Shown one piece after another: positions 34,581 to 43,708 of a DNA stretch of 64,000 nucleotides. Where the stretch lies: contig NZ_JAHDTI010000021.1 of NCBI RefSeq assembly GCF_018531495.1, forward strand, positions 107,800 to 171,799, in the 5' to 3' direction. The stretch comes from Nonomuraea sediminis. Its GTDB lineage: Bacteria > Actinomycetota > Actinomycetes > Streptosporangiales > Streptosporangiaceae. A program made the position numbers and the translations under genes. The notes beneath the pieces were generated by a model. It was given only the letters and a program-made list of their open reading frames with translations. It searched no databases and was not told where the DNA came from. The stretch's first letter is position 1. Each line of letters opens with the position of its first letter.

Positions 34581-35630
34581 ATGTCACGACGTGCCTTGAC
34601 CCTGCTGGTGGCGGGCTTCCTGGTGCTCACACTGGGAGTAGTCGGCGCCTTCCTGCCCGTGCCGTACGTCGTGCTGAGCCCCGGCCCGACGGAGAACACC
34701 ATCGGCCAGGTCGACAAGAAGGACGTCGTCTCCATCACCGGGCACCAGACCTACCCCACGTCGGGGGCGCTGAGCCTGGTCACCGTCGCCTACCAGGGCG
34801 GCCCGAGCGCGCGCATCGACCTGCTCACCGCGCTGCGCGGCTGGATCGACCCGACCGTCGCCGTCGTGCCCGAGGAGACGATCTTCCCGCCCTCCTCCTC
34901 CGCCAAGCAGGTCGAGGAGGAGAACACGGTCGAGATGGCCAACTCGCAGGACTACGCCACGGCCGCCGCGCTCAACGAGCTGAAGATCGCCTACCGCACC
35001 GTCGTGACCGTGCTGTCCACCGAGAAGGGCAAGCCCGCCGACGGCAAGCTGCAGAAGGGCGACGAGATCCTGGCGGTCGACGGCAAGCCCGTCACCAGCG
35101 TCGACACCGTCAGCCAGGCGGTCAGGGCGCACAAGCCCGGCGACAACGTGACCTTCAGCGTCAGCCGCGGCTCCGGCCAGAAGCTCGACGTCACCGTGCA
35201 GACCGTGCAGGGCGCCAAGGGCAAGCCCATCGTCGGCGTCGTCATGCAGGCCAGGTACAAGTTCCCGTTCACCGTCGACATCAACGTCGGCGACGTGGGC
35301 GGTCCGAGCGCGGGCCTGATGTTCGCGCTCGGCATCTACGACAAGCTCACGCCCGGCCAGCTCACCGGGGGGAAGGACATCGCCGGCACCGGCACCATCG
35401 ACCCCTCGGGCGAGGTGGGGCCGATCGGCGGCATCGCGCAGAAGATGGTCGGCGCCCGCAAGTCAGGCGCCACGGTGTTCCTCACCCCGGCCGACAACTG
35501 CTCCGAAGCGGTCAAGGCCGTGCCCGACGGGCTGCGCCTGGTGAAGATCCAGACCATGCACGAAGCCGTCCAGGCACTCGACTCACTGCGGGCCGGCCAG
35601 GGCAACCTGCCCTCCTGCTCGGCGAGCTGA
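34581..35630 (+). CDS. YlbL-like membrane-anchored PDZ / Lon-type S16 protease
   Basis: A 349-residue protein: one N-terminal membrane helix (LTLLVAGFLVLTLGVVGAFL), an extracytoplasmic region, a PDZ domain around KLQKGDEILAVDGKPVTSVD, and a Lon-like domain with the catalytic Ser in GGPSAGLMFAL (near 244) and Lys in GGIAQKMVGARKSG (near 290). B. subtilis YlbL degrades a DNA-damage checkpoint protein; a quality-control role is inferred. The ATG at 34581 is chosen over an upstream GTG because the -10 box lies seven bases before it. Confidence 0.9.
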   Translation: MSRRALTLLVAGFLVLTLGVVGAFLPVPYVVLSPGPTENTIGQVDKKDVVSITGHQTYPTSGALSLVTVAYQGGPSARIDLLTALRGWIDPTVAVVPEETIFPPSSSAKQVEEENTVEMANSQDYATAAALNELKIAYRTVVTVLSTEKGKPADGKLQKGDEILAVDGKPVTSVDTVSQAVRAHKPGDNVTFSVSRGSGQKLDVTVQTVQGAKGKPIVGVVMQARYKFPFTVDINVGDVGGPSAGLMFALGIYDKLTPGQLTGGKDIAGTGTIDPSGEVGPIGGIAQKMVGARKSGATVFLTPADNCSEAVKAVPDGLRLVKIQTMHEAVQALDSLRAGQGNLPSCSAS

Positions 35631-35651
35631 AACTTCACGGGCTCGCCGAGC
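35617..35651 (+). terminator. stem-loop across the stop of the YlbL-like gene
   Basis: GCTCGGCGAGC (35617-35627) pairs perfectly with GCTCGCCGAGC (35641-35651). The stop codon is in the loop. No T-tract follows, so termination strength is uncertain. Confidence 0.6.
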
Positions 35652-35731
35652 GTTAGCCGTACTACTGGCCCTGCGGTGTAGGTTTCCAGCTACGGACCGT
35701 TTGTTTTAGTTACCACGACGAGGGGTTGGCC

Positions 35732-38659
35732 TTGAGCTTCCGGACCCCAGGAGCAGGCCGGGCGATGCGGTTGCCTCGCCGCCCGCGACTGCTGCTCCCG
35801 GTCGCGATCGCCCTCGTGGCGATCGTGGCGCTGTTCTTCCTGTTCTCCGGCATTTACACCGACTATTTGTGGTTCGACGCGATCAAGTACACGTCGGTGT
35901 TCTCCGGGGTGCTGCTCACGCAGATCGTGCTGTTCCTGGTGGGCGCGCTGCTCATGGTCGGTATCGCGGGCGGCAACATGCTGCTCGCCTTCCGGATGAG
36001 ACCCATGTTCGGGCCCGCCATGTTCGGTGGGGGGAGCGGCGCCGACCGCTACCGGATGGCTCTCGACCCCCACCGCAAGCTGATCTTCATCGTCGGCATG
36101 GGCATGCTCGCGCTGTTCTCGGGCTCGTCCTTCGCCGGTCAGTGGCAGACGTGGCTGGAGTTCGTCAACGGGGTCGACTTCGGCAAGAAGGACCAGTTGT
36201 TCGGCATGGACATCTCGTTCTTCATGTTCGACTACCCGTTCATCCGGATGATCCTGAACTTCCTGTTCACCGCGATCATCATCTCGATCATCCTCGCGGC
36301 GATCACCCACTACCTGTACGGCGGCTTCCGCCTGCAGTCGCCCGGAGTGCACGCCTCGCGCGCCGCCCGGGCCCACCTGTCGGTGCTGCTGGGAGTGTTC
36401 GTCCTGCTCAAGGCGGTCGCGTACTGGATCGACCGGTTCGGGCTGGTCTTCTCCGACCGCGGCTTCGTCGACGGCGCCTCCTACACCGACGTCAACGCGG
36501 TCCTGCCCGCCAAGACGATCCTCGCGATCATCGCGCTGATCTGCGCCGTGCTCTTCTTCGCCGGCGTGATACGGCCGGGCGGCATGCTGCCCGGCGTCTC
36601 CTTCGGCCTGCTCGTGCTCTCGGCCATCCTCATCGGCGGCGTCTACCCGGCGCTCGTCGACCAGTTCCAGGTCAAGCCGAACCAGCAGCTCAAGGAGAAG
36701 GAGTACATCGCCCGCAACATCGAGGCCACCCGCGACGCCTACGACATCAAGGACACCCAGGTCATCGACTACAAGGCCGAGGCCGACCCGACCAAGGTCA
36801 AGACCGACGGCGACGCCTCGGTCTCCGGCGTCCGCCTGCTGGACCCCGCCCTGGTGGCCGGGACGTACGAGCAGACCCAGCGCATCCGCGGCTTCTACGG
36901 CTTCGCCGACCAGTTGGACGTCGACCGCTACCCGGACGCCACCGGCAAGCCGGTCGACCACGTGGTGGGCGTGCGCGAGCTCATCGCACCGCCCACCGAC
37001 CAGGACAACTGGATCAACCGGGCGCTGATCTACACCCACGGCTACGGATTCGTCGCCGCGCCTGGCAACGAGGTCAACTCCAGCGGGCTGCCCGACTACG
37101 ACGCCAAGGACATGCCGGTCACCGGCTCCCTGGCCAACTCCACCAAGTTGTCGGAGGCCCGCGTCTACTACGGCGAGAACCCGGCCTCGTCCGAGTACGT
37201 GATCGCCGGCGGCAACCCGAAGAACCCGCAGGAGCTCGACTACCCGGAGACCGGCGGCACCGGCCAGAAGAACACCACCTACACCGGCAAGGGCGGCGTG
37301 CCCGTCGGCTCGTTCATCAACCGGCTCGTCTTCTCCGCCAAGTACGGCGAGAAGAACATCCTGCTTTCCGGCGACATCAACGACAACTCCAAGATCCTGT
37401 ACGTGCGCAACCCGCGCGACCGGGTCGAGAAGGTCGCCCCGTTCCTCACCCTCGACGGCAACCCCTACCCGGCCATCGTCAACGGGCGCATCACCTGGAT
37501 CGTCGACGGCTACACCACCTCGAACGAGTACCCGTACTCGCAGAGCGAGAGCCTGGCCGACATGACCCGCGACAGGAACACCGACCGCCGGGTGGTCGCC
37601 CAGCAGCCGACCGACAAGATCAACTACATCCGCAACTCGGTCAAGGCCACCGTCGACGCCTACGACGGCACGGTCACCCTCTACGCCTGGGAGCCCGGCG
37701 ACCCGGTCCTCAAGACGTGGAGCAACGCCTTCCCCGGCATCATCAGGCCCTCCTCGGAGATGAGCCCGGACCTGAAGGCGCACGTGCGCTACCCGGAAGA
37801 CCTGTTCAAGGTGCAGCGCTTCACCCTGTCGCGCTACCACATCACCGACTCCTCGGCCTTCTACAGCGGCCAGGACTTCTGGAACGTCCCCAGCGACCCG
37901 TCCCAGGGCGACAAGGACACCAAGCAGCCGCCGTACTACCTGACCACCACGATGCCGAACAGCAACCCCGCCTTCTCGCTGACGACCACGTTCGTCCCGA
38001 AGCAGGGTCCCAACCTGGCGGCGTTCATGGCGGTCGACTCGGTCGCCGGGCCTGACTACGGCAAGATGCGCATCCTCCGGATGCCGTCCAACACGCCCGT
38101 CCCCGGCCCCGGCCAGGTCCAGAACTCCTTCCAGAGCACGCTCGCCGGCCAGCTCAACACGATGGGCATCGGAGCCTCCCAGCTCCGTTACGGCAACCTG
38201 CTCACCCTGCCGTACGCCAACGGCCTGATCTACATCGAGCCCGTCTACGCCCAGACCGCGGTGGGCAGCGGCCAGGAGCCCTACCCCATCCTGCAGCGCG
38301 TCCTCGTGTCGTTCGGCAACAAGATCGGTCTGGGCCGCAACCTCGGCGAGGCTCTCGCTCAGGTCTTCGGCGAAGGCCAGCAGACCAATCCCACCAACCC
38401 CAACCAGACCCAGCCCAACCAGCAGCCGACCACGGCGCTGCAGACGGCCATCAACGACGCGCAGAAGGCCTACGACGACGCGCAGAAGGCCCTGTCGGCC
38501 TCGCCTCCTGACTGGCAGGCGTACGGCGAGGCCCAGAAGCGTCTCGACGCCGCCCTCAAGGCCCTGGAATCCGCCGGCGCCACCAAGCCCACTCCCACCC
38601 CGACCCCAACCCCCTCGTCCTCCCCGTCAGGATCGCCTACTCCGGCGGGAGGCTCGTAG
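35732..38659 (+). CDS. UPF0182-family large membrane protein
   Basis: A 975-residue protein. About seven hydrophobic helices occupy the first ~320 residues (starting LLLPVAIALVAIVALFFLFS), followed by a large extracytoplasmic domain with motifs such as SGIYTDYLWF and ELIAPPTDQDNWINRAL, and a Thr/Pro/Gln-rich tail. The family is widespread in actinobacteria; function is unknown to me. The start is TTG at 35732, decided by GAGGGG six bases upstream; TTG 35726 is the alternative. It lies directly after the YlbL-like gene, an order kept in mycobacteria. Confidence 0.9.
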   Translation: MSFRTPGAGRAMRLPRRPRLLLPVAIALVAIVALFFLFSGIYTDYLWFDAIKYTSVFSGVLLTQIVLFLVGALLMVGIAGGNMLLAFRMRPMFGPAMFGGGSGADRYRMALDPHRKLIFIVGMGMLALFSGSSFAGQWQTWLEFVNGVDFGKKDQLFGMDISFFMFDYPFIRMILNFLFTAIIISIILAAITHYLYGGFRLQSPGVHASRAARAHLSVLLGVFVLLKAVAYWIDRFGLVFSDRGFVDGASYTDVNAVLPAKTILAIIALICAVLFFAGVIRPGGMLPGVSFGLLVLSAILIGGVYPALVDQFQVKPNQQLKEKEYIARNIEATRDAYDIKDTQVIDYKAEADPTKVKTDGDASVSGVRLLDPALVAGTYEQTQRIRGFYGFADQLDVDRYPDATGKPVDHVVGVRELIAPPTDQDNWINRALIYTHGYGFVAAPGNEVNSSGLPDYDAKDMPVTGSLANSTKLSEARVYYGENPASSEYVIAGGNPKNPQELDYPETGGTGQKNTTYTGKGGVPVGSFINRLVFSAKYGEKNILLSGDINDNSKILYVRNPRDRVEKVAPFLTLDGNPYPAIVNGRITWIVDGYTTSNEYPYSQSESLADMTRDRNTDRRVVAQQPTDKINYIRNSVKATVDAYDGTVTLYAWEPGDPVLKTWSNAFPGIIRPSSEMSPDLKAHVRYPEDLFKVQRFTLSRYHITDSSAFYSGQDFWNVPSDPSQGDKDTKQPPYYLTTTMPNSNPAFSLTTTFVPKQGPNLAAFMAVDSVAGPDYGKMRILRMPSNTPVPGPGQVQNSFQSTLAGQLNTMGIGASQLRYGNLLTLPYANGLIYIEPVYAQTAVGSGQEPYPILQRVLVSFGNKIGLGRNLGEALAQVFGEGQQTNPTNPNQTQPNQQPTTALQTAINDAQKAYDDAQKALSASPPDWQAYGEAQKRLDAALKALESAGATKPTPTPTPTPSSSPSGSPTPAGGS

Positions 38660-38668
38660 GTCATTCGA

Positions 38669-38696
38669 TTTGCATGGTCCCCGCGGTCCCTATAGT
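38669..38696 (+). promoter_or_regulatory. promoter of the initiator tRNA gene
   Basis: TTTGCA (38669-38674), 16-bp spacer, TATAGT (38691-38696). The tRNA begins 17 bp downstream. Confidence 0.65.
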
Positions 38697-38713
38697 CTTT
38701 AGACACACACCGA

Positions 38714-38790
38714 CGCGGGGTGGAGCAGTTCGGTAGCTCGCTGGGCTCATAACCCAGAGGTCGCAGGTTCAAATCCTGCCCCCGCTACCA
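38714..38790 (+). tRNA. initiator tRNA-fMet (CAT anticodon)
   Basis: A 77-nt cloverleaf with encoded CCA. The anticodon CAT is at 38748-38750, in a stem with the three G:C pairs (GGG/CCC) typical of initiator tRNA. Position 1 (C) does not pair with position 72 (T), the second initiator hallmark. The T-arm is GCAGGTTCAAATCCTGC. Confidence 0.97.
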
Positions 38791-38793
38791 CGT

Positions 38794-38835
38794 CAGAAGG
38801 CCCGGAGAATCTTCTCCGGGCCTTCTGCCTTTCCG
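38794..38835 (+). terminator. terminator after tRNA-fMet
   Basis: CAGAAGGCCCGGAGAA (38794-38809) pairs over 16 bp with TTCTCCGGGCCTTCTG (38812-38827), followed by CCTTTCC. The 250 bp that follow, up to the DUF488 gene, hold no gene I can support. Confidence 0.88.
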
Positions 38836-39079
38836 GCCCTGCGCATGCAGGGGCTTCCCCTCGCCGAAGGCTCGGGTTGTCTTCCCCGAGCAGTAGCCAT
38901 CGACTGCCCAGGCATTGGCTTGGCCCGTGACGTGCAGGCACGGCTAGGAGAAACGCCCTCCGGGAGATCATCCCGGCATGTACGGTAACCAGGGCCCCAG
39001 CCGCGGCTACCGCTCCAAGCGGGCGTGATCCAGGACACCGGCGCAATCACCGCTGCTGCGGACCCTGCGAATTCACGCG

Positions 39080-39565
39080 TCACAACGGGCGCAGGTGCTC
39101 GATCGTGACGTGGTGCTGCTCGGTCAGCCGCTGGGCGATCAACGAGCGGTGGCAGGCCTCGGGGTCGCGCTCGACACAGAGCAGCGCTGCGGTCCCACTG
39201 CTCGGCAGCTCCGACACGATCGGCGTCAGGTCGGCGCGGTCGAGGATCTCGGTGGTGTAGCGGCGGGTGTACTCGGCAGCGAGTTCGCGGCGCGAGCGCT
39301 TGCCGACCCCTTGGCGGTCATCCTCGGCGTACTGGAGCCGGCGCAGCTCGGTGGTCGGGGCGAGCTCGGGGTGGTGCTCGTAGGCGATCCCAGCATGAGC
39401 GAGGGCCGCCTGCAGCCGGCCCGAGTTCGCCCAGGCGTACTCGGGTCCGCGGACACCGCGGCGCTGGCGTACGTCGAGCAGCAGCCGAACGTCCGCCTGC
39501 CGCAGTCGTTGCAGGAAGGACTCGCCGTCGAAACCGTAGACGCCGATTGTCACCATCCTGAGCAC
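39080..39565 (-). CDS. DUF488-family protein
   Basis: A 161-residue protein with TIGVYGFDGESFLQRLRQ, LLLDVRQRRGVRGPEY and the late LLCVERDPEACHRSLIA. The last motif (C-x-E-x3-x2-CHR) is diagnostic for DUF488. The biochemical role is unknown; conserved Cys and Arg residues suggest binding of an anion or nucleic acid. GTG 39565 or ATG 39556 are possible starts. Convergent towards the tRNA. Confidence 0.88.
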   Translation of the reverse strand: MLRMVTIGVYGFDGESFLQRLRQADVRLLLDVRQRRGVRGPEYAWANSGRLQAALAHAGIAYEHHPELAPTTELRRLQYAEDDRQGVGKRSRRELAAEYTRRYTTEILDRADLTPIVSELPSSGTAALLCVERDPEACHRSLIAQRLTEQHHVTIEHLRPL

Positions 39566-39610
39566 CGGAAATCACCCACCTGCCTACAGCCTTGCCGGAG
39601 GCGAGATCGC

Positions 39611-40012
39611 TCACGCGACGGCGGTTCCCTCAAGCTCGACCATCAGGTCGGGTATCGCCAGCCGTGTCACCCCGAGCATCGTGGTGGACGGTGCCACCCC
39701 GGCGGCGCCCAACCGCCCCGCCAGCACGCCGTAGTGCTCGAAGAGCCGATCGACGTCGGTGGTGTAGACGTTGAGCCGGACGAGGTTCGCCAGCGACATG
39801 TCGGCCTCGCCGAGCACGGCCTCCAGGTTGTCGAGGCTCAGCGCCAACTGCGCCGCCATGTCATCGGCATGCTGGGGCTTGCCGTCGCCGCTCATCGCGG
39901 TCTGCCCGGAGCAGTACAGGGTCCGGGTGTGCCCGGAGACGATCTCACCCTGGTTGTACCCCAGCTCCACCGACCACGCCCACGGGTTGACCGCCGTTCG
40001 CTCCATTGCCAC
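39611..40012 (-). CDS. RidA/YjgF-family protein
   Basis: A 133-residue RidA-fold protein: GHTRTLYCSGQTAMSGDG, the conserved Arg in NLVRLNVYTTDVD and the C-terminal VELEGTAVA. RidA proteins hydrolyse reactive 2-aminoacrylate and other enamines/imines; several subgroups lack the activity. The key Arg is present. It is divergent from the WYL regulator with a palindrome between them, so RidA is a likely target. Confidence 0.9.
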   Translation of the reverse strand: MAMERTAVNPWAWSVELGYNQGEIVSGHTRTLYCSGQTAMSGDGKPQHADDMAAQLALSLDNLEAVLGEADMSLANLVRLNVYTTDVDRLFEHYGVLAGRLGAAGVAPSTTMLGVTRLAIPDLMVELEGTAVA

Positions 40013-40096
40013 ATCAGCTCCATTCGATTCTTACGGACGTCCATCGGCTCGGTAGCCACCGTCCTCTTCGTCGTGGTGATCAGCCTCCCGGCAAAT

Positions 40097-40129
40097 CACG
40101 ACATCCTGTGTCGTGTATTCGTCTAGGGT
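40097..40129 (+). promoter_or_regulatory. operator-like palindrome and -10 box for the WYL regulator
   Basis: CACGACATCCTGTGTCGTG (40097-40115) is a perfect 7-bp inverted repeat with 5-bp spacer. It covers the -35 region of a TAGGGT -10 box (40124-40129) that lies six bases before ATG 40136, a leaderless arrangement. It sits between the divergent ridA-like and WYL genes. Confidence 0.68.
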
Positions 40130-40135
40130 TTTCGT

Positions 40136-41110
40136 ATGCGCGCCGACCGGTTGGTCTCGCTGGTGCTGCTGCTGCGCCGGCACGGTCGGCTGTCCGCGAC
40201 CGCGCTGGCCCGCGAGCTGGAGGTATCCACCCGCACCGTGCTGCGCGACATCGAGGCGCTGTCCGCAGCCGGCGTCCCGGTCTACGCCGAACGCGGCCGG
40301 CACGGCGGGTTCGCGTTGTTGCCCGGTTTCCGGACCGAGCTCACCGGACTGAACCCCGACGAGGCCCTTGCCCTGCTGGTCGCCGGATCGCGGCGCGGCG
40401 CGCAGGCATTCGGCCTCGGCTCGGCGCTCGCATCGGCGATGCTCAAGGTGGTCGACGCGCTACCCGAAAGCTATCGGGACACCGCGGCCGGCGCGGCCGA
40501 GCGATTGCTCATCGACCCGCAGACCGACCTCCTCTCGCGCCGGCTCGTCGCCGAGGAGGTGCCCGACTCCATAGCGGCCGAGGTCCTGCGCGCGGTGTTC
40601 GCCGGACACAAGCTGCGGATCCACTACGCGGCCGTGGGCCAGGCCCCGAAGTGGCGCACGGTGGACCCGATCGGCCTGGTCACCGTACGCGATCAGGGCT
40701 ACCTGTTGGCCACGAGGTCTGGCGCGGACCGCACCTACCGGATGTCCCGGGTCTTGGCCGCCGAAGAACTCGCCGAACCCGCACAGCGTCCAGACCGGGT
40801 CGATCTGGACCGGACCTGGCAGGAACGCAGCACGCAGTTCCGGACCGGCGGCGACCAGGTCACCGTGCTGGTACGGGTGGCCCCGGCGCGGCGGGAGGAC
40901 CTGGTCGGCACCGCGCTGGCCGTACTCGCCGAAGAAGCCGACCCAGACGGCTGGCTGCGGCTGGAGCTGACCTTCCAAGATCCGAGACACGCCGAATGGG
41001 CGCTGTGGCAACTCGCCACGAACGCGGAAGCCCTGGCCCCGCAGTGGCTGCGCGACTCCCTACGCAACCGCGCCGCCGCGATCGCCACCCGCTACGGAGT
41101 GCCATCCTGA
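40136..41110 (+). CDS. HTH/WYL-domain transcriptional regulator (YafY-like)
   Basis: A 324-residue protein. The N-terminal DeoR-like helix-turn-helix is RLSATALARELEVSTRTVLR; a RGRHGGFALLPGF linker and a WYL domain (KLRIHYAAVGQAPKWRTVDP) follow, then the WCX C-terminal part. WYL regulators sense ligands such as nucleotides or nucleic-acid fragments. In this one the WYL triad is not obvious (YAA). It probably controls itself and the divergent RidA-like gene through the palindrome. Confidence 0.9.
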   Translation: MRADRLVSLVLLLRRHGRLSATALARELEVSTRTVLRDIEALSAAGVPVYAERGRHGGFALLPGFRTELTGLNPDEALALLVAGSRRGAQAFGLGSALASAMLKVVDALPESYRDTAAGAAERLLIDPQTDLLSRRLVAEEVPDSIAAEVLRAVFAGHKLRIHYAAVGQAPKWRTVDPIGLVTVRDQGYLLATRSGADRTYRMSRVLAAEELAEPAQRPDRVDLDRTWQERSTQFRTGGDQVTVLVRVAPARREDLVGTALAVLAEEADPDGWLRLELTFQDPRHAEWALWQLATNAEALAPQWLRDSLRNRAAAIATRYGVPS

Positions 41111-41813
41111 GAGTTGTCGCGTTCCGCGGGCCGCCGCCGCGATTCGAACCGCTCCGTGCCAAGCGCGCCGAACGACGCGCGTGCAACGCGCGGCGCTGCC
41201 TTGTGGCACCCCGCCTAAACTCGCGAAGGTGTAGGACATGTTGGCGCGCCCGATCCGGTCACTCAGGCCCTTCGGGTCCACACCGGTGGGCGTGGGGAGC
41301 ACAGGTTCACCACCTTCCAGTCACGGCCGGCCAGTGCAGTGCCCCCGCCGCGCAGGGTCCACCCGTACCAGCACGTGACTGTGTGCAACATGCGAGACCT
41401 GATGAGAACGTCAAAGGCTCCGCAGCAGGTCGATAAGCCTCCAGAGACGCTCGGCTGTCCCGCCGATGCTCCAGCCGGAGCATTGGCGACCTGGCGGTCC
41501 GTATCCAGGTCGGCCTGAACGTACTGCTTCATCGCGAACGCCACGTCGGCATGGCCGAGCGCCTTCGAACCGATCTTCGCGCCACGACCGGCGATGGCGT
41601 GCCGCGCGGCCACGCCGACCGCCGTACCAGCCATATCCAGTGAACTCGCCAGCCCAGGGTCACGCCGCCGCACGGATGCAGCCCTACGATGGCTGGCCTC
41701 CGTAGGTGGTCGGGGGCGATCATCAATCCGGTGAGCCCGTTGACAGGAGCGCCACTGCAAGCGCACGTAGCTCCTTCGATGTGTCACTCGATACCAGCGG
41801 AAAGGACGAGATC
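41111..41813. other. gene-poor stretch with an integrase relic
   Basis: About 700 bp between the WYL regulator and the PHP gene. Apart from the integrase fragment at 41442-41635 I see no intact gene. Open frames on both strands lack start signals. Confidence 0.6.
41442..41635 (-). pseudogene. relic of a tyrosine recombinase (integrase) C-terminus
   Basis: The minus strand encodes SKALGHADVAFAMKQYVQAD followed by LDTDRQVAN. This matches the last conserved block of phage/ICE-type integrases: LGH, spacing, then the nucleophilic Tyr. Upstream conserved blocks (RHT, other Arg residues) are missing and the flanking frame is not integrase-like. The gene is therefore a fragment. Confidence 0.6.
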
Positions 41814-41816
41814 TTG

Positions 41817-42656
41817 GTGCTCCCCGCGGATGGTCATGTACACAGCGAGTGGTCCTGGGATGCGCCGGACGGTTCAATGGAGCAGACATGCGCGCGAGCG
41901 GTGGACATGGGCCTCCCAGCAGTTGTGTTCACCGAGCACGTGGACTTCACAGCCTGGATGGTCATTGCCGGCGAACTCGACGATCACGAACATCTCAAGC
42001 AGTTCGTCACGCCACACGGAACGCTGGCTCCGCCGAAATTCAATCTTGATGGGTACCTGGAATGCCTCCAGCGCTGCCGTGATCAGTTCCCGAGCCTTCG
42101 TATCATCAGCGGGGTCGAACTGGGCGAACCGCATTGGCACGGCGATGAGGCCGCGAGCCTGCTCGACGCAGGACAGTTCGACCGGGTGCTTGGTTCGCTG
42201 CATTGCCTGCCACTCGGCCAGCAGTTCGCCGAGCCTCCCAACCTGTACCGACATCGACCAGCCGCCGAGGTCATACGGGAATATCTGGCCGAGATACCCC
42301 GCCTGATCAAGAGCTCGGATGCGTTCGGCGTACTCGCCCACATCGACTACCCGATCCGCTACTGGCCGGCGCCTGCCGGGCCGTTCGATCCGAACGCATT
42401 CCAGGAAGAGTTCCGCCATGCCCTGCGAACGGTCGCTGACAGCGGCCGGGCCCTGGAAGTGAACACCCGTGGGCCACTCCACCCCGAGATCGTGCGCTGG
42501 TGGCACGCCGAAGGAGGAGAAGCGGTCTCCTTCGGCAGCGACGCCCACAGCCCGACAGGGATCGCTCACCGCTTCACCGAGGCGACGGCCATGGTCGAGG
42601 CCCAAGGCTTCCGGCCCGGACGTCACCCCTATGACTTCTGGACGCGTTCAGGCTGA
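41817..42656 (+). CDS. PHP-domain phosphoesterase (histidinol-phosphatase-like)
   Basis: A 279-residue PHP protein with all metal-site motifs in order: DGHVHSEWSWDAP, TEHVDF, SGVELGE, GSLHCLP, LAHIDYP and FGSDAHSP. Such proteins hydrolyse phosphate mono- or diesters with three metal ions; HisK-type histidinol phosphatases are the closest known role, but no his genes are near. GTG 41817 (or TTG 41814) follows an AAGGA-like SD; a longer frame reaches back to 41706 without SD. Confidence 0.85.
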   Translation: MLPADGHVHSEWSWDAPDGSMEQTCARAVDMGLPAVVFTEHVDFTAWMVIAGELDDHEHLKQFVTPHGTLAPPKFNLDGYLECLQRCRDQFPSLRIISGVELGEPHWHGDEAASLLDAGQFDRVLGSLHCLPLGQQFAEPPNLYRHRPAAEVIREYLAEIPRLIKSSDAFGVLAHIDYPIRYWPAPAGPFDPNAFQEEFRHALRTVADSGRALEVNTRGPLHPEIVRWWHAEGGEAVSFGSDAHSPTGIAHRFTEATAMVEAQGFRPGRHPYDFWTRSG

Positions 42657-42704
42657 CCGTTGAAACATGAGGTGCGGTGGCCAGCATCACGACCGGAGGG
42701 CAAT

Positions 42705-43199
42705 GTGGGGGTCTTGTACGACTACTACCGGGCGACCAGCAGACAAGCCGCTGTCGTGAAGCCCGAGAAATCTCGCGTGGTCAACCCGGCGTGGGATGTG
42801 GTGGACGCCAAAGGGATCGATCCGGTAGTCATTCTGGGGCAGCTCATCGCCTTCATCAGGGACGTTCCCTACGACATGGACCTGGTCAGGCCGATCGGTG
42901 TCTACCCACCGCCAGAGAGCGCCCCTAGGACCGAGGAGGAGTGGGAAGCCCTCCCAGAAGACTCGCTATACCTCGACGGGCCGGACATCGACGAACTCCC
43001 GGCACATGTACGTGACAGCCTTGCAAGCGTCCCTGACGACCGCTTGGACGAACTCGTCGAACAGTGGGGACGGATCGAAGAGTTCTCCACGCACCCCGCC
43101 GACGACGGCTACCTCCTGGAGGTACTCACCGGGCTCAGGGCTCTGGCCCAGCGAGCCCAGAAGGAAGACGAGTTGATCTATTGCTGGATAAGCCTCTAG
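42705..43199 (+). CDS. DUF1877-like hypothetical protein
   Basis: A 164-residue acidic protein beginning GVLYDYYRATSRQAAVV, which resembles the start of DUF1877/YfbM-like proteins. The C-terminal half is DELVEQWGRIEEF and LLEVLTGLRALAQRAQ, helical. GTG 42705 is chosen for the GGAGGG SD just upstream; the frame extends to TTG 42660. Function unknown. Confidence 0.7.
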   Translation: MGVLYDYYRATSRQAAVVKPEKSRVVNPAWDVVDAKGIDPVVILGQLIAFIRDVPYDMDLVRPIGVYPPPESAPRTEEEWEALPEDSLYLDGPDIDELPAHVRDSLASVPDDRLDELVEQWGRIEEFSTHPADDGYLLEVLTGLRALAQRAQKEDELIYCWISL

Positions 43200-43317
43200 A
43201 CCGCCGCCTGTCGAGCGTTGTCGCTGGTGAGATGGAGATCCTGCTAACGGCGAGCGTGCCAGCCCGCACGAGCAGAACGAGACGAGATACAGGCGGGATG
43301 GGTGGGATGGTGGGAGT

Positions 43318-43323
43318 TAGTCT
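43318..43323 (+). promoter_or_regulatory. -10 box for leaderless Mth938-like mRNA
   Basis: TAGTCT, six bases, GTG 43330. Confidence 0.5.
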
Positions 43324-43329
43324 CGCCTT

Positions 43330-43698
43330 GTGGAGTCTCGATCACCGTTGATCACACATGTGTCCTGGGGCCGGATGGTTGTCGAGGGCCTGGGTGAAGG
43401 CAAGGACTTCAAGCTCTACCCCGGCGGCGGGAGGCCCTGGGATTGGGGCGAAACCGGCACGAGGCACAAGCCCGGCATTCAGCCCGCGGATGTGCAGGAA
43501 CTGCTCGACCACGGCAGCCAAGTGATCATCCTCTCCCGAGGCATGCAGTTGGTCTTGGAGACCTGCCCCGAGACGCTGGATCTCCTGAAAGCCCACGGCG
43601 TCGACGTGTACGTGGAGGAGACAACCACGGCCGTTCACCACTACAACACCCTGGCCGAAACCACCTCAGTCGGAGGCCTGTTCCACTCCACCTGCTGA
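43330..43698 (+). CDS. Mth938-like domain protein
   Basis: A 122-residue single-domain protein: THVSWGRMVVEG, the DFKLYPGG turn, and the signature LSRGMQLVLETCPETLDLL followed by VDVYVEETTTAV. The family (MTH938, related to mitochondrial NDUFAF3) has no defined catalytic role. GTG 43330 directly follows a -10 box. It is convergent with the pyrH-like gene only 10 bp away. Confidence 0.85.
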   Translation: MESRSPLITHVSWGRMVVEGLGEGKDFKLYPGGGRPWDWGETGTRHKPGIQPADVQELLDHGSQVIILSRGMQLVLETCPETLDLLKAHGVDVYVEETTTAVHHYNTLAETTSVGGLFHSTC

Positions 43699-43708
43699 TC
43701 CAGCGGGG

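Noticed and set aside
41130..41210. tRNA gene on the minus strand (GGTTCGAATC T-loop)
   Set aside because: The T-stem does not pair (G opposite G) and no anticodon or acceptor stem can be built.
38714..41635. Integrative element attached at tRNA-fMet with the integrase relic
   Set aside because: I find no repeat of the tRNA 3' end near the relic, and ordinary genes (DUF488, RidA, WYL) lie between them.
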